From the NCBI GenBank assembly GCA_024636255.1, contig JAGXHK010000068.1:1-41584 (forward strand): a stretch of 41,584 nt of DNA, written 5' to 3'. The stretch comes from Desulfuromonadales bacterium. GTDB lineage: Bacteria; Desulfobacterota; Desulfuromonadia; Desulfuromonadales; Geoalkalibacteraceae. The notes below the pieces were generated by a model. That model was not told the origin of the DNA and did no database searches. It worked only from the letters and a program-made list of their open reading frames with translations. Within the stretch, counting starts at the first letter, position 1, and each line of letters opens with the position of its first letter. This document shows, in pieces, positions 35,464 to 41,584 of this stretch. Made by a program: the position numbers and the translations under genes.

Positions 35464-37541
35464 CAAACCTGCTTCCTGTCTTCGGAGACCGTTGAGAGCA
35501 GCTCTGTAATTTTTTCGCGGACCATGTCATCTTCCTCCACCAGCAGGCGCTCCTCCAGCCGCTCTCTGCACAGAGCCGCTTCCTGTGGCTGAAACGATGT
35601 GACAAAAGCCAAACGGACATCCCAATGGTCGTGATCGAGAAGGCTATCACAATGAGAAAACAGCCAGCTGCGATCCGAAAGACCGGACAATCCCCGAAGC
35701 GCGGTTTTAACGACTTCTTCGTCAGAATGAACAAGTGCCTGTAGAAGTTCATGGCGGGCAGCCTGCGGGTGGCGTTTCGCCAATGTCTCGAGGCCGGCAA
35801 TAACCACCAGCTCGACGGGATCGTGAAGCGCGCTCTTCACAAACGCCATCGCCCGCTCTGAGGGAAAATTTCCGAGAGCACGTACGGCGGCGGAACGAAC
35901 CCAGATATCCTCGTCATTGAGCGCCAAAGCCAGTGGCGCAACGCACATCGGATCGCCGCTGGCACCCAGAGCCTCGGCAGCCAGAGCGCGAACGCCGGAA
36001 TCCTCATCCGTCAATGCAAGCTGTAGCGCACGCAGATTCTCATCGCCGCGCGCTTCCAGGCCCCGTACGGCTGCCTGGCGAACTGCTGCTGATTCATCCT
36101 TCAGCGCACCGAGGATGTACCTCGCTGTTTCAGGGCCGCCAATTTGGCCGAGAATGCGTATGCATTCGGCACGCACCGCCCCGTCCGGACCCGCAGCCAG
36201 CTGGGAGATGTTTGCAGTAACCTCTCCCGGGCACACACCGCCCAGGATGCATAGGGCTTCGGCGGCGGCATCGCGTACGCCTTCTGCCTCATCGTTGAGA
36301 GCAGCACACAGAGGATCGATGCTTTCAACCTCGCCCAGGCGCCCGAGGGCGGCGGCGGTGACCTGCCGGCGCAGACTTTGAGGTGCACCAAGTTCTGGAA
36401 TCAGCATCTCTGTCAACTCTTTGCACTGAGCCCTCCCGGCAAGCTCAATGAGGTAGAGATCCTGTTCCTCGTTTTCCCCCAGGTGCTCGCGCACGAGATC
36501 GCAGATCGCGCCCGGACCACAGGCCAGGAGCGCAGCGCCCGCATTGTCGCACAAGGCGTCATCGCCAAGCAGAGGGAGCAATCTGTCTGCAATCCGCGCA
36601 TCGCCAATCCAGCCGAGAAGCTGAACGGCCGCCTTTTGCGTTTCGCGTTCACCGCCTTCGAGAAGCTCAGCGATCTGAACTACCTGCTGGGTGTCTCTCA
36701 GCTTCACCAGTGCATGGCGAACCTCTTCCCCATTGTGCCCGGCAATGCGGGTCAGAGCGCATGCGGCGGCGGCGCGAGCTTTTTTGCCCGCATCGCCCAG
36801 TCCTGCGATCAAAACGGGTACGACCTCTTCGCTGCCGATATGCCCAAGGCAGTCAAAAAGGGGTTTACGCAAAAGCGCATCCTCCTGAAATGCTAAAAGC
36901 TTTACAACCGGAACCCTCTCTCCGATCCGGGACAACGCTTCAAGTATGGTAAATCGCCAACTGAAATCAGGCACCTGCATCGCATCGAGCAGAGCGGGTA
37001 TCGCTTCGCTCGAACCCACTTTGCCCAGGTTTTCAACTGCGGCCGTGCGCACGTTCGGATCTTCGTCGGCAAAACATCCGATCATCGCGCCGACCGCTTT
37101 TTCATCGCCAATGTCCCCGAGAATATCGAGCACAAACTTTCGTACGTCCTGGTCGGAGCTTTTCAGCTCTTCCAGCAATTCCGGGGTGGCGAGAGACCCC
37201 AGCTTTATCAGAATTTCCAGTGCGGCATTGCGAAGACCCGCATTTTCCTGATCATGCAGCAAGGAGATAATTTCACCGAGCTGCTGCGACGGGTCCTTAC
37301 AGGAAAAAAAGTATAAAATAGCCTCTTTGCGCACGCGCCAGCTCGCGTCTCCAAGTCCTCTGCGAAGCAGCTCCGCTCTGAGGTCGATATTCTGCTCCCG
37401 GGCCTCGAGAAACGCCTGCAGACGAAGCTGTTCATCTTCACTATTGAGGTTACCGTTGATGCGTTGTTCAAGCTCATTCAAAATGCGCTTCTCCTCAAAT
37501 CCACTCACGGAATTAGCCGTCACTAATTTTATTTTTGGCAA
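35463..37541 (-). CDS. HEAT-repeat protein of the chemosensory operon
   Basis: The 692-codon frame encodes an almost continuous array of about 20 HEAT/PBS-lyase-like repeats of ~31 residues, e.g. DPNVRTAAVENLGKVGSSEA, DEAEGVRDAAAEALCILGG, DESAAVRQAAVRGLEARGD, and DEDIWVRSAAVRALGNFPSE. Such solenoids bind proteins; no catalytic motif, signal peptide or membrane segment is seen. The start is uncertain: TTG at 37541 has GGGG 4 bases upstream, while TTG at 37481 (residue 21) has AGGAG with a 9-base spacer and may be the real start. It lies between cheW and cheR and overlaps cheR by one base, so it should belong to the signalling complex, perhaps as a scaffold or output partner. Function is not known. 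Confidence 0.9.
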   Translation of the reverse strand: MPKIKLVTANSVSGFEEKRILNELEQRINGNLNSEDEQLRLQAFLEAREQNIDLRAELLRRGLGDASWRVRKEAILYFFSCKDPSQQLGEIISLLHDQENAGLRNAALEILIKLGSLATPELLEELKSSDQDVRKFVLDILGDIGDEKAVGAMIGCFADEDPNVRTAAVENLGKVGSSEAIPALLDAMQVPDFSWRFTILEALSRIGERVPVVKLLAFQEDALLRKPLFDCLGHIGSEEVVPVLIAGLGDAGKKARAAAACALTRIAGHNGEEVRHALVKLRDTQQVVQIAELLEGGERETQKAAVQLLGWIGDARIADRLLPLLGDDALCDNAGAALLACGPGAICDLVREHLGENEEQDLYLIELAGRAQCKELTEMLIPELGAPQSLRRQVTAAALGRLGEVESIDPLCAALNDEAEGVRDAAAEALCILGGVCPGEVTANISQLAAGPDGAVRAECIRILGQIGGPETARYILGALKDESAAVRQAAVRGLEARGDENLRALQLALTDEDSGVRALAAEALGASGDPMCVAPLALALNDEDIWVRSAAVRALGNFPSERAMAFVKSALHDPVELVVIAGLETLAKRHPQAARHELLQALVHSDEEVVKTALRGLSGLSDRSWLFSHCDSLLDHDHWDVRLAFVTSFQPQEAALCRERLEERLLVEEDDMVREKITELLSTVSEDRKQV

Positions 37542-37595
37542 ACTACCCCGTTCCGGAGCGTGCGTCGCCTTTATTATTACCTGCTTGCCGGCAGC

Positions 37596-38123
37596 TTAGG
37601 GACTCTGCCCGCTTCCGGCCTGGCGGATTTTCTCGACAGCGATCTTCTCTTCCGACGTCAGGATCCGCTCGAGGTTGAGAATCATCATCAACTCACCATG
37701 CACTCTGCAGACGCCGATGAAAAAATCCGCATCGCTGCCCTTCATATACTGAGGCGCAGGTTGAATCTCCTGGCGCGTAAAAGGCCTGACTTCAGTGACC
37801 TCATCGACGATCAGACCAATAACTTTCCCGGACAGAGAGCAGATGATCACGCGGTTCTTGCGCCCCGGTTCAAAAGATTGATCGAAGCGCTTGCGCAGAT
37901 CGACCACCGGGATGACCGCCCCGCGCAAGTTGATCACGCCTTCAATAAATGGCGGGGCCTTGGGCACAGGGGTCAATTTCTGGGGCTGGATAATCTCGCG
38001 AATACACATGATGTCCAGGGCGTACAGCTCTGAACCGATACGAAAACAGGCCAGTTTAGCTTCGTCGCGAGGCGCTTTTTTTTCTCTGTCTCCGGCCTGC
38101 ATACAGGACACCGTCTCTGTCAT
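37596..38123 (-). CDS. cheW: CheW coupling protein (short form)
   Basis: CheW bridges receptors and CheA. The 175-residue product has one CheW domain at about 22-165: ACFRIGSELYALDIMCIREI, PPFIEGVINLRGAVIPVVDL and GLIVDEVTEV are the family's strands. About 20 charged residues precede it. ATG at 38123 overlaps the stop of the response-regulator gene (ATGA). It is one of two different CheW proteins in this operon. Confidence 0.95.
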   Translation of the reverse strand: MTETVSCMQAGDREKKAPRDEAKLACFRIGSELYALDIMCIREIIQPQKLTPVPKAPPFIEGVINLRGAVIPVVDLRKRFDQSFEPGRKNRVIICSLSGKVIGLIVDEVTEVRPFTRQEIQPAPQYMKGSDADFFIGVCRVHGELMMILNLERILTSEEKIAVEKIRQAGSGQSP

Positions 38124-38491
38124 TTTGAAATATAGCGCTGAATCGTTTCGATCACCATCGCCGACTTGAACGGCTTGGTGATATAGCAGTCGGCTCCGGC
38201 TTCCCTGCCTTTTTCCATGTCTTCGCGTGTCTTTTTGGCGGTCAGCATAATCACAGGGATATCGCGGGTCTGCGGATCTTGTTTAATCTTTCGACACACT
38301 TCGAAACCGTCCATTTCCGGCAGCATGATGTCGAGAAGCACCAGATCGGGGAGGCATTTATGTATCTCCTCAAGAGCGGCCCTGCCATTGGTAGCCCCCT
38401 TGACCTCGAATCCCTTGGAGGTCAACAGAATGCTTTCAAGTTTAAGCAGGCTCTCTTCATCCTCGACGATCAGAATCTTCTTTTTGGGCAC
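38120..38491 (-). CDS. Single-domain response regulator (CheY-like)
   Basis: The 123-residue product is a lone receiver domain: acidic pocket E10-D11-E12 in ILIVEDEESLL, phospho-acceptor Asp54 in LVLLDIMLPEMDGFEVCRKI, Thr in VIMLTAKK, and Lys in YITKPFKSA. It has no output domain, so it probably acts by protein contact like CheY or PilG. The track begins at 38521, but GTG at 38491 has AAGGAG with a 7-base spacer and gives the normal N-terminus (PKKKILIVEDEE). It overlaps the next cheW by four bases. Confidence 0.94.
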   Translation of the reverse strand: MPKKKILIVEDEESLLKLESILLTSKGFEVKGATNGRAALEEIHKCLPDLVLLDIMLPEMDGFEVCRKIKQDPQTRDIPVIMLTAKKTREDMEKGREAGADCYITKPFKSAMVIETIQRYISK

Positions 38492-38507
38492 GTGCGGTCT
38501 CCTTCCG

Positions 38508-39245
38508 TCAGTGATCAACATGTTCAGAGATCAGGATTTCTGTCAGATTAAGCAGGATGAGCAAACGGCCCTGCTGCCGACCAACTCCCTTCACCAGATC
38601 TCCATCCAGATCAGGCAGCATGCTCGGTGGAGGCTCAATGTTGCGTTCGGCAATGCGGACGACCTGGGTAATCGACTCGACCAGCATGCCCGCGACCCGA
38701 TCATCCTGCTGGCAGACAACAATCCGTGAGGAAGAGGTCTCCTCGGTCACTCCGAGACGTAGCCTGCGTTTCAGGTCGAATATCGGTATGACGACCCCGC
38801 GTAGCGAAATTATACCAAGTATGTATTCGGGCGCACGAGGAATTTCGGTAATACCGATCGGTTTGATAATCTCACCGACCCCCTCGATATCCAATGCATA
38901 TTCTTCCTTCCCAAGGAAAAAAGTCAACCATTCCCTGCGCGCCTCGGCATAGTCTTCGCTCCCTCCCCCTCCGACCAGGCCCTGGTAGTACGTCTCTTCC
39001 GTCGCAAGTTGCAAATCTTTGCACTCGGAAAAAAGCACATCCAGAGGATCTTGCCTATCAGCGGGAGGAGCTAAGGGCTGCTTTTCCGGTGAATGCGCGG
39101 GCGGTTGGTGCCCATGCTCCTCAGGCACGCCCTGAATTGTCGAGGCGCGTCGGGCACTTGTCTGCCTGTTGCTCTCCCTGCGTGAGGAGGAGCCCTCGGC
39201 GACATTCTGCGCCTTGGCTTTTTTCCGAATTTCGGCTAAATCCAT
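38508..39245 (-). CDS. CheW-domain protein with a long N-terminal extension
   Basis: The 245-residue product has a CheW domain at about 105-240 (WLTFFLGKEEYALDIEGVGE, APEYILGIISLRGVVIPIFD). The first ~100 residues are polar and low in complexity, rich in Arg, Ser, Gln and Pro (SSSRRESNRQTSARRAS, HQPPAHSPEKQPLAPPA), then a short helix (DVLFSECKDLQLATEETYY). This tail looks disordered and could tether a partner. It is 16 bases upstream of the response regulator and 22 bases after the AAA+ ATPase gene. Confidence 0.92.
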   Translation of the reverse strand: MDLAEIRKKAKAQNVAEGSSSRRESNRQTSARRASTIQGVPEEHGHQPPAHSPEKQPLAPPADRQDPLDVLFSECKDLQLATEETYYQGLVGGGGSEDYAEARREWLTFFLGKEEYALDIEGVGEIIKPIGITEIPRAPEYILGIISLRGVVIPIFDLKRRLRLGVTEETSSSRIVVCQQDDRVAGMLVESITQVVRIAERNIEPPPSMLPDLDGDLVKGVGRQQGRLLILLNLTEILISEHVDH

Positions 39246-39267
39246 CGATTCTTCCTTCGAAGCCGTT

Positions 39268-40074
39268 TCAGGCGCAGAGGTTAAGCTCCTCCATCACGGA
39301 TTCCATGATCCCCATGTCGATTTTATGAGCCTCACGGCCGAAGCCTTCGAGTAGTGCCAGCGATGCGGCATGATTGGCCTTGCGCGGAACACCCAGGCAG
39401 TAGTCATGAAGCAGATCGACCGCTTCGGGTAAAAAAAGCCCCGGCTTGCCGCCGGCAACCAGAAGACGGTGATCGAGGTAATCGGAAAGCTCTTCGCGGC
39501 TGAGCGGACGCAGATGATACTGCATGCCGATACGCTGGCGTAAAGCCTCGTAGGCGCGATGAGCCAGGCGGCGTCGCAATTCTGGCTGGCCGACCAGCAC
39601 GACGCTGAGCAGATTGCGGTCATCGAGCTGAAAATTAGTCAAAAGACGTATCTCGTCGAATGTTTCCTTGTAGGGAATCAGCTGCGCTTCGTCAATGACC
39701 AGCACCGGGCAGCGCCCCAGCTCGTAGAGCTGGTAGAGCTCGGCCCCGATCTGTTCGAGCAGATCGGTCTTGAAATGGGCTGGCTCCTCAACTCCCAGAC
39801 GCCGCGCAAGCGTCCTGAGAAACTCGAGCGGTGAAAGACGCGGGTTGATGATCAGAATGACCTTGTATGTTTCATCGAGCTCATCGAGCAAGGCTCTGGA
39901 CAGCGTCGTCTTTCCGCTGCCGATCTCACCGGTAAGCAGCGCCAAATCCCTTTCCTCAACCGCGTAAAGCAAGCGCGCCAGGGCTTCGCGATGCGCTTTG
40001 GCGAGAAAGAGAAAGCGCGGATCGGGCGTCTTGCTGAAGGGACGCTCGTTGAAGCCGTAGAAAGCCTCATACAT
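39268..40074 (-). CDS. ExeA/GspA-like AAA+ ATPase
   Basis: The 268-residue product starts MYEAFYGFNERPFSKTPDPR, the hallmark of the ExeA/GspA (type II secretion) and TniB-like ATPase family. Walker A is GEIGSGKTT at about 49-57, Walker B VLVIDEAQL at about 124-132, sensor-like LVGQPEL near 160, and an arginine-containing RIGMQYHLRPLS follows. It lacks the transmembrane helix and peptidoglycan-binding domain of full ExeA. The track start (GTG 40092) is less likely than ATG 40074, where homology begins; this overlaps the cheA stop by eight bases. Its place between cheA and cheW implies a role with the chemosensory system. The role is unknown. Confidence 0.9.
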   Translation of the reverse strand: MYEAFYGFNERPFSKTPDPRFLFLAKAHREALARLLYAVEERDLALLTGEIGSGKTTLSRALLDELDETYKVILIINPRLSPLEFLRTLARRLGVEEPAHFKTDLLEQIGAELYQLYELGRCPVLVIDEAQLIPYKETFDEIRLLTNFQLDDRNLLSVVLVGQPELRRRLAHRAYEALRQRIGMQYHLRPLSREELSDYLDHRLLVAGGKPGLFLPEAVDLLHDYCLGVPRKANHAASLALLEGFGREAHKIDMGIMESVMEELNLCA

Positions 40075-41551
40075 GAGTAACTGCATCTCCACGCAGGGAC
40101 TCGCTCATCAGCCCGCCGACATCAAGAACAAGAATCGTCTTGCGGTTCCCGAGATCGGCCGCGCCGGCGAACCCTTGTATAAACGAGAGAATGTTCCCAA
40201 GCGGTTTGATCACCACATCCTGCTGCCCGAGAAGATCATCGACAACGATTCCCATCCGTTTGTCGGCCATTCCCACCACGACCACGAAAAAAGGCCGTTC
40301 GGTGACTGCCGCGCACGGAAATTTGAAAAGCCGGCTCAGGCGGGTCAATGGCAACGTGCTCTGGCGCAGCTCGATGACTTCGCGTCCTTCGATGGTACGG
40401 ATCACCGATTGATCGACCATGATGGTTTCCATGACCGAATTGATGGGAATCGCGTAATCGCGGTCACAAACTCGGATAATAAGCGCTTTGATGATCGCCA
40501 GGGTAATCGGCAGCGTAATGGAGGTCGTCGTACCGCGCCCCACTTCGCTTTCGATCTCGATCATGCCGGAGAGAGATGAAATATTGCTTTTGACCACATC
40601 CATTCCGACGCCTCGGCCGGAGAGCTCGGTGACCTGATCCGCGGTTGAGAAACCGGGCATGAAAAGAAGATCGAAAACCTCCTCACGGGTCATCTCAGCC
40701 CCCGTCTCGATCAGCCCCTTTTGAACCGCCTTTTGCTTAATCTTTTCCGGGTCGATTCCGCCCCCGTCGTCGGCGATGCGAATGACCACATGGTTGCCCT
40801 GCTGGGCGGCGCTCAACCTGATATCGCCTTTTTCCGGCTTGCCTGCGGCTTTCCGATCGGTAGGCAATTCAATGCCGTGGTCAATGGAGTTGCGGATAAT
40901 GTGCATCAAGGGATCCGCCAGATCTTCAATGATCAGCTTGTCCAGTTCAGTGTCGGCTCCATGCACAGTAAGAGCGACCTTCTTGCCGACCTCGGAAGCG
41001 GTCTGCCGCACGATCCGGCCCATCTTGTCGAAAAGCTGGCTGATGGGCACCATGCGAACTTCCATGACTCCCTTCTGGAGTTCGCTCAGGCGCCTCTCGA
41101 GAATGCGTGTCGCCTTCAGCAGATCGAGTCCGAATTCGTTCCCCTGGCCCTTGAGGCGCTCCGAAATATCGGATATAGCGCCTTTGGCGATCACCAGCTC
41201 ACCGACGATGTTCATAAGCGTATCGAGTTTATCGATATCGACACGGACCATGCGACTGATCGAGCGCAGGCTCCCCCCGCTGTCCTGGGTCTTATTCTCT
41301 TTTTTCTGAGCAGGCTCCGGCGGGCGCACGGCAATTTCGGGTGTGGTGCTTGATGCGATTGGATTTTTGCGTGCCACGGCCCTGATCCGGACGCTTTCCG
41401 AGTCAAGCAAGGCGGCAAGCTCCTCCTCGGAAAGAGGGGTGCCGAGCAAAATCTGAAAAGCAATAGCTTCAGGGTCTTCGCTGTCGGAGCTGGGCAGGGT
41501 GCTGACAACCTCACCGTCCTTTTTCAGCAATTCGGTCACGCGGGAGAGATC
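40067..41551 (-). CDS. cheA: Chemotaxis histidine kinase CheA, 5' end missing
   Basis: About 494 residues of CheA are present. The first five residues of the ORF track (MYKRQ) are translated adapter and must be removed; real sequence starts DLSRVTELLKK at 41551. Visible domains: a P2-like or inter-domain region with LLKKDGEVVSTLPS, a linker, the P3 dimerisation helices (VDIDKLDTLMNIVGELVIAK), the P4 ATPase with N box HIIRNSIDHGIE, G1 DDGGGIDPEKI and G2 GRGVGMDVVKSNI, and the P5 CheW-like domain to the end. The P1 histidine-phosphotransfer domain and any gene upstream lie beyond the contig. The stop overlaps the AAA+ ATPase gene. Confidence 0.95.
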   Translation of the reverse strand, partial: DLSRVTELLKKDGEVVSTLPSSDSEDPEAIAFQILLGTPLSEEELAALLDSESVRIRAVARKNPIASSTTPEIAVRPPEPAQKKENKTQDSGGSLRSISRMVRVDIDKLDTLMNIVGELVIAKGAISDISERLKGQGNEFGLDLLKATRILERRLSELQKGVMEVRMVPISQLFDKMGRIVRQTASEVGKKVALTVHGADTELDKLIIEDLADPLMHIIRNSIDHGIELPTDRKAAGKPEKGDIRLSAAQQGNHVVIRIADDGGGIDPEKIKQKAVQKGLIETGAEMTREEVFDLLFMPGFSTADQVTELSGRGVGMDVVKSNISSLSGMIEIESEVGRGTTTSITLPITLAIIKALIIRVCDRDYAIPINSVMETIMVDQSVIRTIEGREVIELRQSTLPLTRLSRLFKFPCAAVTERPFFVVVVGMADKRMGIVVDDLLGQQDVVIKPLGNILSFIQGFAGAADLGNRKTILVLDVGGLMSESLRGDAVTHV

Positions 41552-41584
41552 CTGTCTCTTATACACATCTGACGCTGCCGACGA
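41552..41584 (-). other. Nextera read-1 transposase adapter (not genomic)
   Basis: Read on the minus strand, these 33 bases are the Nextera read-1 adapter ending in the Tn5 mosaic end. Genomic sequence stops at 41551. Its translation in the cheA frame is the well-known artefact MYKRQ. Confidence 0.98.

Noticed and set aside
40721-41353. Plus-strand ORF of 210 residues opposite cheA
   Set aside because: Shadow of the cheA coding frame; similar long plus-strand ORFs lie opposite leuS, pheT, fabF and others because of codon bias.

Overview
The window is a 41.6-kb stretch of an ordinary bacterial chromosome with 47 protein-coding genes (two cut by the ends) and one tRNA gene. Coding density is very high and no gap exceeds 300 bases. 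I see no insertion sequence, prophage, CRISPR array, toxin-antitoxin pair or rRNA. The gene neighbourhoods (surE-pcm-YqaA; thrS-infC-rpmI-rplT-pheS-pheT-ihfA-merR; yceD-rpmF-plsX-fabHDG-acpP-fabF-rpiB-glyA-nrdR-rib-nusB; leuS-lptE-holA beside rpsT/murJ) and an lptE lipoprotein point to a Gram-negative of the Desulfuromonadia (Geobacter/Desulfuromonas-like). This is inferred from remembered gene order, not from a database search. Both ends carry Illumina Nextera transposase adapter sequence, so the window is an untrimmed assembly contig and its outer ~30 bases are not genomic.

Layout, left to right. (1) 31-9697, minus strand: a tRNA-Val gene with its own promoter and terminator, then the translation block thrS, infC, rpmI, rplT, pheS, pheT, then ihfA, a MerR-type regulator, surE, pcm and a truncated YqaA/DedA-type membrane protein. 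Hairpin terminators sit between the tRNA and thrS and, in tandem, between rplT and pheS, so expression of the block is probably stepped or attenuated. (2) 9.8-24.8 kb, minus strand: about 15 kb of collinear genes from a strong promoter before yceD to a strong terminator after hom. They cover rRNA-processing/L32 (yceD, rpmF), fatty-acid and phospholipid initiation (plsX, fabHDG, acpP, fabF), pentose/one-carbon metabolism (rpiB, glyA), deoxynucleotides (dCMP deaminase, nrdR), riboflavin (ribD, ribE, ribBA, ribH), nusB, a stand-alone M17-peptidase N-terminal-like protein, and homoserine dehydrogenase. (3) 24.9-28.9 kb: mazG and fxsA on plus, ogt and murJ on minus, rpsT on plus. (4) 28.9-33.5 kb, minus: infA, leuS, lptE, holA, with a bidirectional terminator shared by holA and rpsT. 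(5) 33.5-41.55 kb, minus: a compact chemosensory operon, cheA (5' end missing), an ExeA/GspA-like AAA+ ATPase, a long CheW, a single-domain response regulator, a second CheW, a ~670-residue HEAT-repeat protein, cheR and cheB.

The most unusual part is region 5: a complete CheA/CheW/CheR/CheB signalling core coupled by overlapping genes to a HEAT-repeat scaffold and an AAA+ ATPase, with no receptor gene in view. Other points worth checking are an AUA start codon for infC, many UUG starts, a MazG whose second catalytic half is degenerate, and the free-standing M17 N-terminal-like domain.
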